Shown: positions 25,241 to 33,994, counted from the first letter of the stretch. The stretch is DNA of 64,000 bases from an uncultured Bacteroidia bacterium (GCA_902769525.1 CACXPG010000002.1:1-64000); one strand, 5' to 3'. The notes: generated from the letters alone by a model not told the origin. Numbers and translations: made by a program.

Positions 25241-25729
25241 CTATTTCATCTGCTCGGCGAGGACTTTTTCAAGATCCTGACGGTTAATGTTGCCGTCGAT
25301 GCAGATAAAAGTGGTCTCTTCCTGGTCAATGGCGTACATCACGAAACTGTTCACGGTCTTCTGGTCTCCCACCGTGTACATCTTCATAGTCTGCCCGTTA
25401 TCCTTTGCTTCCATCAGAAGCTCGTATTTCTTGGACGAGACAAACTTCTTCACGTCATTTGCCAGTGCTTCCCTGATGGCAGGATTCTCGCTGCTGAGGA
25501 TGTACATTCCGGTAAGGGTTCTGACCACTGGCGCCAGATCTACGGTTCCGTCCTCCACATCTGCCTTTATTTCAGGGAGTTTCCCGATAAGGCGGAACAT
25601 TGCCGGAGAAATGTAGACGGCACTCACGCCATCGTTGTCAGAATACTTCTCATAGATGTTCCTTCCTGTCTGTGCGAAGGAGGTGATTGTTACAAGCAGC
25701 AGTGCTGCAACTGTCAATATGCGTTTCAT
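25241..25729 (-). CDS. DUF4252 domain protein, last gene of the ECF sigma operon
   Basis: The 162-residue exported protein (signal peptide LLLVTITSFAQ) belongs to the Bacteroidota DUF4252 family: GVSAVYISPAMFRLIGKLPE, ILSSENPAIREALANDVKKF, MKMYTVGDQKTVNSFVMYAI, FICIDGNIN. The fold is unassigned and the function unknown; members commonly sit beside ECF sigma factors. It overlaps the anti-sigma-like gene by four bases, so it is translationally coupled. A second DUF4252 protein opens the same operon, suggesting both are sensed or controlled by the regulator pair. Confidence 0.85.
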   Translation of the reverse strand: MKRILTVAALLLVTITSFAQTGRNIYEKYSDNDGVSAVYISPAMFRLIGKLPEIKADVEDGTVDLAPVVRTLTGMYILSSENPAIREALANDVKKFVSSKKYELLMEAKDNGQTMKMYTVGDQKTVNSFVMYAIDQEETTFICIDGNINRQDLEKVLAEQMK

Positions 25730-26139
25730 TTTTCGTTGATTTTTCTGATTATTTCAATTGGTTTTTCCATTTTACTGGCTGCCTTGGCAGTCTTGTCAGC
25801 AGCCTTGGACATTTCGCCTGAAATACGGCTGAATGCCTTTTCCACTTCCGCATAAGCGAGATAAGGGTCGTCGAAGGTATCCTTGAGCTCCCCCTCTTTG
25901 GACGGAAGCAGAACAAAGGCGGCAATAACCGCGGCGGCAGCCATGCTAAGTCCGGCTATCCGTCTGGACCTTGGAGACAGAACACCAGCCTCCCTGTGGA
26001 TTTCCTCTGAAACAGCCTGGGCTGACAGCATTTCCTCCAGCCTCTCCTTAAGGCCCTGAGGAACCGGCACAGATTCATCCATAGCTATCTTTTCCAGCTC
26101 ATCGTCTGCCATCATCTCTATGTCTTCTGTTTTTTTCAT
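25726..26139 (-). CDS. Probable membrane anti-sigma factor
   Basis: The 137-residue protein has a soluble N-terminal half (MMADDELEKIAMDES, GLKERLEEML) and one membrane segment at about 64-82 (IAGLSMAAAAVIAAFVLLP). A helical extracytoplasmic tail follows. Its first ATG overlaps the sigma factor stop codon by four bases. Size, topology and position are those of a single-pass anti-sigma factor. No zinc-binding anti-sigma motif (HxxxCxxC) is seen, so this would be a non-zinc type. The function is inferred from context. Confidence 0.7.
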   Translation of the reverse strand: MKKTEDIEMMADDELEKIAMDESVPVPQGLKERLEEMLSAQAVSEEIHREAGVLSPRSRRIAGLSMAAAAVIAAFVLLPSKEGELKDTFDDPYLAYAEVEKAFSRISGEMSKAADKTAKAASKMEKPIEIIRKINEK

Positions 26140-26615
26140 ATCCTGTTCTTCAACGATTTTCTTGCTTTCGAAAGCATTACTCTTATTGTCAGATAATTAA
26201 GCTTTGTAATCTCCGCAATCTGGGAGTAGGATTTCCCTTCTACAAGGCGGAGCCTGAGAATCTGCCCCTGCCTTTCAGGAAGAGACTTGATGGCGGCGAG
26301 AACTTTCTGGAGCCTCTCCCTGGAATCTATCCTCTCGTCCTGCGGACGGTCAGCCTCAACTTCCGGGACCGTTTCGGTCAGCACAGTCTTCCGTGAGCTG
26401 CGGATCCGGTCTATGCAGATGTTTTTCAGAAGCCTTATGCTGTAGGCCTGCGGATTGAGGACATTGTCCAGGAAATCCTTGCCCTTCCACAGTTTCAGGT
26501 ACAGTTCCTGAAGAGCGTCCTGGGCATCGGCCTCATTCTCCAGGATGTAGTATGCCACCCTGTAAAGCCTCTGGTACAAAGACAGATAATCCTCTTTAAA
26601 ACGGACAGCATCCAT
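26136..26615 (-). CDS. ECF-type RNA polymerase sigma factor
   Basis: The 159-residue protein has region 2 (LYQRLYRVAYYILENEADAQ, DALQELYLKLWKG, YSIRLLKNICIDRIR) and region 4 (LPERQGQILRLRLVEGKSYS, then QIAEITKLNYLTIRVMLSKA). The length and lack of region 3 put it in the ECF group. It directs RNA polymerase to a small regulon, probably including its own operon (candidate promoter at 27173-27195). The start codon overlaps the preceding stop in the sequence TAATG. Confidence 0.93.
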   Translation of the reverse strand: MDAVRFKEDYLSLYQRLYRVAYYILENEADAQDALQELYLKLWKGKDFLDNVLNPQAYSIRLLKNICIDRIRSSRKTVLTETVPEVEADRPQDERIDSRERLQKVLAAIKSLPERQGQILRLRLVEGKSYSQIAEITKLNYLTIRVMLSKARKSLKNRI

Positions 26616-27121
26616 TATTTTGCCGCTATCTTTGCAATGTCATCCATACTGAAAGTGCCGCTCAGGAACACAAACGCCCCATCCTTGGGCGCAAAGATCG
26701 CGACATCGCTGACAGTACCCCTCTTTTCATCCACGGAGCCGTAAATCCTCAAATTCTCGCCTTCATCTTTCACTTCCATAAACAGTTCAGCATCCTTGAG
26801 CGCGCTCTCCAGACGGGAACTGATCTGAGCCTTGAGAGATGGGTCGCTGTCTTCATACGACATAACGGATATGCCCTTGAGGCCTTTCATCATCATAAGA
26901 GCCTCTTTTGTATCCTTGTCATTTCCGTCAGCAACCCTCATAACGCCTTTAAGGAGAGAAGTTCCAAGCCAGCCAAGGTCAATGACCTCAACTCCGGTCT
27001 TGTTCTTGTACTGGGACATCACAGAAGCGACTTTTCTCTTGGAGACTTTCCCCCCAGGCGTCTCTGCCAGGCAGAAAACCGGCAGCATAATCACTGCCAA
27101 CATTATAAAATACTTTTTCAT
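26615..27121 (-). CDS. DUF4252 domain protein, first gene of the ECF sigma operon
   Basis: The 168-residue product (ATG at 27121; a GTG three bases earlier would add one residue) has a signal peptide ending in VFCLAE. It shows the DUF4252 pattern: VASVMSQYKNKTGVEVIDLG, MKGLKGISVMSYEDSD, FMEVKDEGENLRIYGSVDE, AFVFLSGTFSMDDI. It shares layout but little identity with the last gene of the same operon. Its stop overlaps the sigma gene start by one base. The role is unknown; as an exported partner it could report envelope state to the sigma/anti-sigma pair. Confidence 0.83.
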   Translation of the reverse strand: MKKYFIMLAVIMLPVFCLAETPGGKVSKRKVASVMSQYKNKTGVEVIDLGWLGTSLLKGVMRVADGNDKDTKEALMMMKGLKGISVMSYEDSDPSLKAQISSRLESALKDAELFMEVKDEGENLRIYGSVDEKRGTVSDVAIFAPKDGAFVFLSGTFSMDDIAKIAAK

Positions 27122-27158
27122 CACTACTTAAATTTAACAGGAAGGGTGCGCGCAACCC

Positions 27159-27195
27159 TGTCCGCATATATAGACGGACAAGAGAGAAAAATGTT
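27159..27195 (-). promoter_or_regulatory. Candidate ECF-sigma autoregulated promoter with overlapping inverted repeat
   Basis: Read on the minus strand, AACATTT (27195-27189) and CGTC (27176-27173) are separated so that AAC and CGTC lie 16 bases apart, the spacing of ECF promoters. The inverted repeat TGTCCG / CGGACA at 27159-27180 overlaps the CGTC box. The first gene of the sigma operon starts at 27121. This is a pattern match only. Confidence 0.4.
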
Positions 27196-27212
27196 ATCGC
27201 CGGATGCAGAAA

Positions 27213-28163
27213 TTATTTCACTCTCAGCTTGCGGCCTGTCTTGAGGACAGTCTTCTTGGTGATGCCGTTCAGCTGGCAGAGCTTGTCAATAGAGGTCTTG
27301 TAGCGCTTGGCAATGCCGTAGAGAGTATCCCCGTTCTTAATGGTGTGATACTTGGCGCCAGACTGGTTTCTAGGCTCTTCCGCCGGCTGCCTGACAGATG
27401 AAGGCTGGTTGGCCTCTGTCAGCACCGGAATCTTGCTGCCTTCGTTGCTGGTTGTGCGCCAATGGCCACTTCCGTCAAGAATAATTGTAACGGAAGAGTC
27501 CGGCTTGGTAAGCCTGCCGTTCTCGTCCAGATAGAACCACCGTCCACCTTCAAGCATCACTACCTGGCGGTCATTGACAGATGCCTGGACATAGACAGTA
27601 TCCTGGAAATCAGACTCTGCCGGAACAGTCGTGTCGCCCGAAGGAACCATATCCGGGATGATTCTGCGGGCTCCAAGGAAGCGTTCCCTGTAATATGTCT
27701 CGCTGTAGTTTGACACTGTAATGCCTTTTTTGGTGGAGGCGTGAATGAACCTGAAATCCCGCCCTGTGCTGTCCACCAGCTCGATGAATATGCCGGCGTG
27801 CCCAATTGTCCGCTTGCTGTGGCGGGAGCCGAAGATCAGGATATCGCCTTTCTGAAGATTGCGGAAACTGCCCTCTACAGGCCTTCCGTCATTTGCCTGG
27901 TCTTTGGAGCTTCTTGAGAGCCTGTATCCGAACTTGGCGTAGACATAGCCGGTAAATCCGGTGCAGTCAAACCTGTTAGGACCGGTAGCTCCGTATTTGT
28001 ACCGGACTCCAAGATGCCTGTAAGCCTCTTCAATGATCTTTTCTGCAAGTTCAGATGTAGTCATGTAAAGGCTGTCGTGGTGCACGCTGACCGTTTGGCC
28101 TTCCTGTGCATAAATCGCTGAAGAAAAGATGGATAGAACTAGTATATAAAACAGTCTCTTCAT
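27213..28163 (-). CDS. NlpC/P60 cell-wall peptidase with C-terminal LysM domain
   Basis: From the ATG at 28163 (an upstream GTG at 28169 is possible but overlaps the preceding stop) the protein has a signal peptide (SIFSSAIYAQ). An NlpC/P60 domain follows, with catalytic Cys at 67 (FDCTGF, numbering from this start), His at 122 (GHAGIF) and a polar His at 141. A variable linker leads to a C-terminal LysM repeat (YHTIKNGDTLYGIAKRYKTS, then LCQLNGI). Such enzymes cut D-glutamyl-diamino-acid bonds in peptidoglycan stems. It lies two bases after the beta-propeller gene. Confidence 0.9.
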   Translation of the reverse strand: MKRLFYILVLSIFSSAIYAQEGQTVSVHHDSLYMTTSELAEKIIEEAYRHLGVRYKYGATGPNRFDCTGFTGYVYAKFGYRLSRSSKDQANDGRPVEGSFRNLQKGDILIFGSRHSKRTIGHAGIFIELVDSTGRDFRFIHASTKKGITVSNYSETYYRERFLGARRIIPDMVPSGDTTVPAESDFQDTVYVQASVNDRQVVMLEGGRWFYLDENGRLTKPDSSVTIILDGSGHWRTTSNEGSKIPVLTEANQPSSVRQPAEEPRNQSGAKYHTIKNGDTLYGIAKRYKTSIDKLCQLNGITKKTVLKTGRKLRVK

Positions 28164-28165
28164 AA

Positions 28166-29470
28166 TCACTTGTATTCTACTTCAAAAATATCCACGGCGT
28201 TGCCGCCGCCGTTGCTTCTTCCCTGGGATGTGGTGAACAGGTATTTTCCGTCATCGGAGATATCCAGGCCAACCGGATAGGAATCCGCCTGGAGGGTTCC
28301 CAGGAGTTTCATTGCCGCAACGTCCACAACCGCAAGGCAACTGGACGAATTGCAGGCAACAAAGATGAAATCGCCTTTAGGGGAAATGTTTATGGTTCTG
28401 GCTCCGGCGGGTACCTTGCACTGCTGGAATCCGGTGACGTTCACCGTCTTGACTTTGTTGCCATCCAGTGTGCGGACCTTTGCAAGGAAGGTTTCCACCG
28501 GCATCCTGAGCACATATCCGTACTTGTTTATGCTGGCATACAGGGTTCCGTCCTTGATCAGAAGATGCCTCAGATTGGACATCATCCCCACAGCCCGGCC
28601 AAGATACTTCATCTGGTGAAGGTCTATCACGGCTATGCCGCCGCTTCCTCCCATACAGCCCACCAGAAGGTAGCGGCAGTCTTCCGTAAACACAGTGCCC
28701 CTGAGGCAGTAACCGCTGTTCACGTCTCTGTCAACCCTGGATGTAAGGCTGAAATTCAGGTTAAGCTTATAGTCCACCACCAGGCAGGCGATGTATTTCC
28801 AGTCGTCAGGATTCTGGGAGGAAATGTCCATCAGGCCTACCGTATTTTCTCCCCAGTGGGTTACCGCCAGCATCTTGCCGTCTGGAGAGGTTGCCACCAT
28901 CTTTGGCAGGGCTCCGGTTTCGAACAGGCGTATGATGCTGTCTTTCTGGGTGTCTATGACAGCCATAGCGGAAGGTTCCTGGGCGTTTATGTCATAACTG
29001 CGGCGGTAATATGGAATCCAAAGGTAACGTCCCCGGTGGGAGAAGGTGCTCTCCACCGGCTTGCCCATAAAGGTGTCGGGATTCTTGTACTCGTGGCGGA
29101 ACTTGTAGAGGCCGCTGGAAGGAGCCCAGAGAGCCTTGTCCGCCGATGTGAAATTGTGGCTTATAACCTTGATTTTCTTGCCGGTGGCAAAATCATAGAC
29201 AACTGTCTTCCCGCCCTCCAGGGAATTGACGTAATATTTGGTCCCGTTAGGATGGATGTTCACCGACTTGGGAGAATTGATGTCCGGATCCAGCGTAGCG
29301 GTATCCCTGTAGTTGAACTGCTGCTTTCTGTCTATGAAAGTAACCTTGATCTTGTCGGACGAGAATGAAGCCCCTTTCCTGGGATGTACTATGGACTGGG
29401 CTCCAAGCACTCCTCCTGAAAGAAGCAAGGCTGTCAGCAAGGCAAATCCGGATATCTTTTGCATATTCAT
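28166..29470 (-). CDS. Exported beta-propeller (YncE/WD40-like) protein
   Basis: The chosen start, ATG at 29470, gives the signal peptide KISGFALLTALLLSGGVLGA. The longer frame to 29488 uses TTG and would begin five bases from the -7 box. The mature protein has YncE-like propeller blades: VNIHPNGTKYYVNSLEGGKT, MVATSPDGKMLAVTHWGENT, LVGCMGGSGGIAVIDLHQ, INISPKGDFIFVACNSSSCL, GLDISDDGKYLFTTSQG. These fold into a periplasmic beta propeller whose ligand is unknown. It is co-transcribed with NlpC/P60-LysM, so a role at the cell wall is likely. Confidence 0.8.
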   Translation of the reverse strand: MNMQKISGFALLTALLLSGGVLGAQSIVHPRKGASFSSDKIKVTFIDRKQQFNYRDTATLDPDINSPKSVNIHPNGTKYYVNSLEGGKTVVYDFATGKKIKVISHNFTSADKALWAPSSGLYKFRHEYKNPDTFMGKPVESTFSHRGRYLWIPYYRRSYDINAQEPSAMAVIDTQKDSIIRLFETGALPKMVATSPDGKMLAVTHWGENTVGLMDISSQNPDDWKYIACLVVDYKLNLNFSLTSRVDRDVNSGYCLRGTVFTEDCRYLLVGCMGGSGGIAVIDLHQMKYLGRAVGMMSNLRHLLIKDGTLYASINKYGYVLRMPVETFLAKVRTLDGNKVKTVNVTGFQQCKVPAGARTINISPKGDFIFVACNSSSCLAVVDVAAMKLLGTLQADSYPVGLDISDDGKYLFTTSQGRSNGGGNAVDIFEVEYK

Positions 29471-29492
29471 ATTCCAATAGGTGTTCAACTTT

Positions 29493-29522
29493 CAAATTTA
29501 GGAAATAATTCCCTTATATTTG
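29493..29522. promoter_or_regulatory. Divergent promoters of the beta-propeller and DMT transporter genes
   Basis: Minus-strand TAAATTTG (29500-29493) precedes the propeller gene, and plus-strand TATATTTG (29515-29522) precedes the transporter ATG at 29550. A TTTC at 29490-29493, 21 bases before the plus box, is a partial -33. Confidence 0.5.
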
Positions 29523-29549
29523 ACGCCTGATAATTCCGCTTGTTGTACC

Positions 29550-30503
29550 ATGGAACATCTTGGAGAATTGCTAAGCCTGTTTGTAGCCGTCCTGTGGACA
29601 GCCACCGCCTTGTTTGCGGATGTGGCGAGCCACAGGCTGGGAGCAATGACTGTCAACATAATAAGGCTTACGCTTGCCACGGTTTTCATCGCGATAACCT
29701 TAATGTTCACCATAGGAGCCCCCTATCCTCTGTATGCCGGAAGGCAAGCCTGGCTATGGCTGGGGCTTTCGGCTCTGGTGGGTTACACTTTCGGAGATTT
29801 CTGCCTTTTCAACTCCTATCTGGTAATGGGAGCCAGGTTCGGACAGCTGTTCATGACACTGGCCCCGCCTACAGCCGCCATAGCCGGATGGATGCTGCTT
29901 GGAGAAAAGATGGAGGGCAAGTCCTGGATCGCTATGGTGGTTACCCTCAGCGGTATCGCGATCTCCATACTCAGCCGTGAGAAAGCGGAAGAAAAAAGCC
30001 AGAAGAAGAAACTTGGATTCACCATCCCCGTCAAAGGCATTCTGCTGGGCCTTGGAGCCGGCATCGGCCAGGGAGTCGGTCTGGTTTTGAGCAAGATAGG
30101 AATGGAACACTATACCCAGGACATACCTTCAGACGCCCCTGCGATGATGGGCAGTATGATGCCTTTTGCCGCAACCATGATCAGAGCCATTGTGGGAGCG
30201 CTTGGCTTTATCACGATAATGGGGCTTCAGAAAAACCTCGGCAAACTCACCCGTGCCCATAAGGACAGGAAAGGTTTTGCCTTCGCTATGCTGACCACTT
30301 TCTTCGGCCCGTTCCTGGGTGTGGGATTCTCGCTGATGGCGGTCCAGTACACAAACGCCGGAATCGCCCAGACCCTGATGGCTCTGACGCCGGTTCTGAT
30401 CATACTTCCTTACTGCCTGATTTACAAGCAGAAGGTAAAATTCCGCGAACTTGTGGGAGTTACTCTCTCGATGACGGGAGTTGCAATGTTCTTCCTTCTA
30501 TAG
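29550..30503 (+). CDS. DMT-superfamily (EamA) transporter
   Basis: From the ATG at 29550 the product is 317 residues with about ten hydrophobic segments (LLSLFVAVLWTATALFADVA, LGLSALVGYTFGDF, LGAGIGQGVGLVLSKIG, LLTTFFGPFLGVGF-like) in two EamA halves separated by a charged loop near 145-160. The frame can be extended to 29520 through a TTG, but the promoter box at 29515 makes that unlikely. EamA proteins export or import metabolites such as amino acids; the substrate cannot be told. It overlaps the end of the convergent UvrA-like gene by six bases. Confidence 0.85.
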   Translation: MEHLGELLSLFVAVLWTATALFADVASHRLGAMTVNIIRLTLATVFIAITLMFTIGAPYPLYAGRQAWLWLGLSALVGYTFGDFCLFNSYLVMGARFGQLFMTLAPPTAAIAGWMLLGEKMEGKSWIAMVVTLSGIAISILSREKAEEKSQKKKLGFTIPVKGILLGLGAGIGQGVGLVLSKIGMEHYTQDIPSDAPAMMGSMMPFAATMIRAIVGALGFITIMGLQKNLGKLTRAHKDRKGFAFAMLTTFFGPFLGVGFSLMAVQYTNAGIAQTLMALTPVLIILPYCLIYKQKVKFRELVGVTLSMTGVAMFFLL

Positions 30504-32753
30504 ATAGGCGGCTGTAGCTGAAGACATGCAGTCTTTCATCTTCCATGGAGTGCCGCAGAACGTGATTTCTCCGCCGTCTTCTCCTGCCCCTGGACCAAGT
30601 TCAATAACGTAATCTGCAGATTTTATCACATCCGTGTTATGCTCTATCACATAGATGGAATTGCCCTGCTCCACCATCTTCTCGAACAGCATCACAAGAT
30701 TGTGCACATCCTTTGGGTGAAGGCCGTCAGTTGGCTCGTCGATGATGAAAATCTTGCCCTTCTCTTTAAGATACGAGGCTATCTTGAGTCTTTGCAATTC
30801 TCCGCCTGAAAGCGTTGAAAGCGCCTGGTTAAGATGCAGATAGCCAAGGCCTACATCCATCATCGGCCTAAGCCTTTCCTCTATCTGGGTGCCTTTGAAG
30901 AACTCACTGGCCTTCCTTACGGAAAGGTCCATCACCTGGGCAATATTCAGCTTCTGACGGGTCTGGGGGCTTTCCAGATGATACTCCAGAGCCTCCGGGG
31001 AATACCTGAGTCCTTTGCAGGCTTCGCAAACGGTCTCTATGCTGTCCATAAATGCCATCTCGGCGATCACCACTCCCTTGCCTCCGCAAACCGGGCAGGC
31101 GCCCTTGCCGTTGAAGGCGAAGTATGTCTCCTGCTTCTTGTTGGCCTTGGCGAACATCTTGCGGATCTGGTCGGCCACATCCATATAGGTGGCTGGGGTG
31201 CTCCTTAGGCTGATGCCTATGCTCTTCTGGCTGACGTAAATCATATCGTCCCCGCCCCTTGCCTTCATAAAGGCCTCCATAAGAGAGCTTTTGCCGCTTC
31301 CGGCCACTCCGGCGACAACGCAGAAAAGGTTGAGCGGAAGGTCGATATCCACATTCTTCAGGTTGTGAAGCGTGGCTCCGGCCAAACGGAAGCTATCCTT
31401 GAGAGGTCTAGTGACAGGCTTGAATTCTGTCGAGGCCTTGAGCATCCTTCCGGTATCAGTGCCGCTTGAAAGAAGCTCATCGTAAGATCCTTCAAAGATT
31501 ATCTTTCCGCCGTCCGATCCTGGTCCCGGACCCATATCCACGACGTGGTCCGCTATGCCTATCATCTCGCGGTGATGTTCCACCAGAAGCACTGTATTTC
31601 CTGCGTCGCGGAGCCGTCTGACAGAGTGCTTCATCCTCTCTATATCCCTGTTATGCAGACCAATGCTCGGCTCATCCAGAATGTACATCACATCTGAAAG
31701 CGAGGAGTTGATATACTTTGCGATCTTGCACCTCTGGGCCTCTCCTCCGGAAAGCGTCCCGATCGGGCGGTCAAGGGCTATGTACCCGAGGCCTATCTCT
31801 TCAAGAGCAGTCAGCCTCGCCCCTATCGCCGCCTTGAGGTCCTCCGCCAGAGGATCGCTGAGGCTCTTTATCCACCCGTTGAGTTTTCTGATGGACATCG
31901 AGGTCACCTCGGCGATGTTCTTGCCTTCTATCTTGCAGGAGAGTATCTTCTGGTTCAGGCGGGTTCCGCCGCAGTCCGGGCAGACTCCCATCCTGAGCAT
32001 TGGATTCAGAACCGCACTGTGAAGCAGACCTTCCTCGGAGTTGATTATGCTTCGGTACATCCTGGGTATCAGGCCTTCGTACTTGGCGGTCCTAGGCCAG
32101 TTGGATGGCGGATTCTTAAGTTTTATCTGCGGGGAGTTCAGGAACAGGTCCAGTTCCTCCGGGCTATAGTCCTTTATCTTCTTGTCCAGGTCGAACAGCC
32201 CGCTGTGGGCATATCTTATCCATCTCCACCCTCCTTTGTGGAAGGCAATGTAATGAATTGTGTCCTCGTCGTTGAGGCTCTTGTCAAAGTCCACCAGCTT
32301 GTGGATGTCCAGCTCGCGGATCTCGCCAAGCCCTGCGCAACGGGGGCAGCTTCCGTCCGGATGGTTGAAGGAGAAACTCTCCGCATAACCTACAAAAGGC
32401 TTTCCCACCCTCGAGAACAGCAGCCTCAGAAGAGAATAGATATCTGTGTAAGTGCCTACGGTAGAGCGGGAGTTGGAGGCCGGCTTCTTCTGGTCGATAA
32501 CGATGGCAATAGGCAGATTCTCAATGGAATCCACGTGCGGACGGCCGTACTTGGGCAGATACTTCTGCACGAATGTGGGGAAGGTGTCGTTGAGCTCCCT
32601 CCTGGACTTTGCCGCAACAGTGTCCAGAACCAGCGAGCTTTTGCCGGAACCGGAAACCCCCGTAAACACCGTTATCTTGTGCTTGGGGATGCTCAGCGAT
32701 ATGTCCTTGAGGTTATTCTCCCTGGCACCCCTTATTATGATATTGTCAAACAT
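30498..32753 (-). CDS. UvrA-like ABC ATPase lacking the UvrB-binding region
   Basis: This 751-residue protein has two ABC modules. The first Walker A is GVSGSGKSSL at 32-41 and the second GVAGSGKSSL near 480, with signatures TLSGGEAQR and TLSGGELQR. Paired cysteine motifs (CPRCAGLGE, CPDCGGTRLN, CPVCGGKG, CEACKGLRY) mark zinc modules. It is about 190 residues shorter than UvrA because the UvrB-binding and part of the insertion region are missing, as in the UvrA2/drug-tolerance type. It probably binds DNA or confers tolerance to an intercalating compound rather than acting in nucleotide excision repair. Confidence 0.87.
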   Translation of the reverse strand: MFDNIIIRGARENNLKDISLSIPKHKITVFTGVSGSGKSSLVLDTVAAKSRRELNDTFPTFVQKYLPKYGRPHVDSIENLPIAIVIDQKKPASNSRSTVGTYTDIYSLLRLLFSRVGKPFVGYAESFSFNHPDGSCPRCAGLGEIRELDIHKLVDFDKSLNDEDTIHYIAFHKGGWRWIRYAHSGLFDLDKKIKDYSPEELDLFLNSPQIKLKNPPSNWPRTAKYEGLIPRMYRSIINSEEGLLHSAVLNPMLRMGVCPDCGGTRLNQKILSCKIEGKNIAEVTSMSIRKLNGWIKSLSDPLAEDLKAAIGARLTALEEIGLGYIALDRPIGTLSGGEAQRCKIAKYINSSLSDVMYILDEPSIGLHNRDIERMKHSVRRLRDAGNTVLLVEHHREMIGIADHVVDMGPGPGSDGGKIIFEGSYDELLSSGTDTGRMLKASTEFKPVTRPLKDSFRLAGATLHNLKNVDIDLPLNLFCVVAGVAGSGKSSLMEAFMKARGGDDMIYVSQKSIGISLRSTPATYMDVADQIRKMFAKANKKQETYFAFNGKGACPVCGGKGVVIAEMAFMDSIETVCEACKGLRYSPEALEYHLESPQTRQKLNIAQVMDLSVRKASEFFKGTQIEERLRPMMDVGLGYLHLNQALSTLSGGELQRLKIASYLKEKGKIFIIDEPTDGLHPKDVHNLVMLFEKMVEQGNSIYVIEHNTDVIKSADYVIELGPGAGEDGGEITFCGTPWKMKDCMSSATAAYL

Positions 32754-32771
32754 ATAATCTTCTTAACGACT

Positions 32772-32790
32772 GCAAATTTACTAAATTTGC
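32772..32790. promoter_or_regulatory. Palindrome made of two back-to-back -7 boxes
   Basis: GCAAATTTA-C-TAAATTTGC is a perfect 9-bp inverted repeat with one central base. The right half (32782-32789) is a plus-strand TAAATTTG seven bases before the MFS gene ATG; the left half (32780-32773) is the same box on the minus strand for the UvrA-like gene. Confidence 0.6.
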
Positions 32791-32796
32791 CCCGCT

Positions 32797-33978
32797 ATGG
32801 AAGCAAAGGAGAAACTCTGGAACAGCAACTACAAGAAGGTAATGGCAGTCAACTTCTGCCTGTTCTTCTCGTTTTACCTGATCACACCACTGCTTCCGCT
32901 GTATCTGAGCGAAACCTTCCATTCCACCAAAGACATCATAGGATTCGTTCTGAGCGGCTACATACTACTGGCTCTGGCGGCCAGGCCGTTCTCAGGCTAC
33001 ATCGCAGACACGTTCAACCGAAAAAAGGTTCTCCTGGTCTGCGTACTGGTGAATTTCCTGATGTTCGGAAGCTATCTTGCCGCTTCCTCTCTCCTTCTGT
33101 TTACCATTGTCAGAACGCTTCACGGGGCACCGTTCGGCGCCTGCACCGTAGCCAACAGCACTATGGCAATAGACGTTCTGCCTTCTTCCAGAAGAACGGA
33201 AGGCATCGGGCTTTACGGCCTGAGCAACAACCTGGGAAGCGCGTTCGCCCCTACCATCGGAATACTTATATACAAATACACCAATAACTTCCAGCTGCTG
33301 TTCTGGCTGGCCTTCGCCGTGGCGGCTCTGGGACTTTGGGCAGCCGGAAGCATCAAGGCCCCCGTCAAGGAGCAGATCCGGGACAAGAAGAAGCTTTCCT
33401 GGGACCGTTTCTTCCTGCTTCAGGGCTGGGCCATCGCTGCCAATATGCTTATGTTCGGCTACTGTTACGGAGTCCTGAGCAGTTACCTGGCCATCTACGG
33501 CAAGGAGAAACTCGGCATCACCTCCGGAACCGGCACCTACTTCATGCTCCTGGCAATTGGCCTGATGGCTTCACGAATCCAGGGCGCCAGGGCTCTAAGA
33601 AAAGGCCGGCTTATTGGCAACGCTCTTGAAGGAATACTCATTTCCACAGTTGGTTATACCATCTTCATAGCCTGGCCTTCTATGATCGGTTATTATGGTT
33701 CCGCTATACTCATAGGACTTGGAAATGGGCATATCTGGCCTGCATTCCAGAACATGATCATCAACCTGGCCGAGAACAACCGCAGGGCCACTGCCAACTC
33801 CACCCTTCTGACTTCCTGGGACTTGGGCATGGGGCTCGGCATACTTCTCGGCGGAGTGTTCAGCGAAAACTTCGGCTATTCCACCGCCTTCTGGTCTTCT
33901 GTCGGCTTCCATCTTGTTGGAGTTGCCACGTTTATATGGATAACCAGAAAGCACTACCTCAAAAACGCCCTGCGATGA
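32797..33978 (+). CDS. MFS transporter
   Basis: The 393-residue protein has about twelve hydrophobic segments and the MFS loop motif in GYIADTFNRKKVLLVC at 67-82. TVVRTLHG-like VRTLHGAPFGACTVA and a second half starting near 205 follow. It is probably a drug or metabolite exporter; the substrate is not predictable. Its -7 box ends seven bases before the ATG, so the mRNA may be leaderless. It is divergent from the UvrA-like gene, a pairing that recalls drug tolerance. The next gene (phosphoesterase) begins 24 bases after it. Confidence 0.87.
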   Translation: MEAKEKLWNSNYKKVMAVNFCLFFSFYLITPLLPLYLSETFHSTKDIIGFVLSGYILLALAARPFSGYIADTFNRKKVLLVCVLVNFLMFGSYLAASSLLLFTIVRTLHGAPFGACTVANSTMAIDVLPSSRRTEGIGLYGLSNNLGSAFAPTIGILIYKYTNNFQLLFWLAFAVAALGLWAAGSIKAPVKEQIRDKKKLSWDRFFLLQGWAIAANMLMFGYCYGVLSSYLAIYGKEKLGITSGTGTYFMLLAIGLMASRIQGARALRKGRLIGNALEGILISTVGYTIFIAWPSMIGYYGSAILIGLGNGHIWPAFQNMIINLAENNRRATANSTLLTSWDLGMGLGILLGGVFSENFGYSTAFWSSVGFHLVGVATFIWITRKHYLKNALR

Positions 33979-33986
33979 TTTTTGCT

Positions 33987-33994
33987 TAAATTTG
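33987..33994 (+). promoter_or_regulatory. -7 box immediately before the metallophosphoesterase gene
   Basis: TAAATTTG ends eight bases before the ATG at 34003, so transcription would start at or just before the start codon. No good -33 element was found. Confidence 0.4.

Noticed and set aside
28565-29368. A 267-codon open frame on the plus strand opposite the beta-propeller gene.
   Set aside because: It lies wholly antisense to a gene with signal peptide, promoter and recognised repeats, and its translation shows no domain or membrane pattern.
30498-32753. UvrA of nucleotide excision repair.
   Set aside because: It is about 190 residues short and lacks the UvrB-binding part, so it is treated as a UvrA paralogue.
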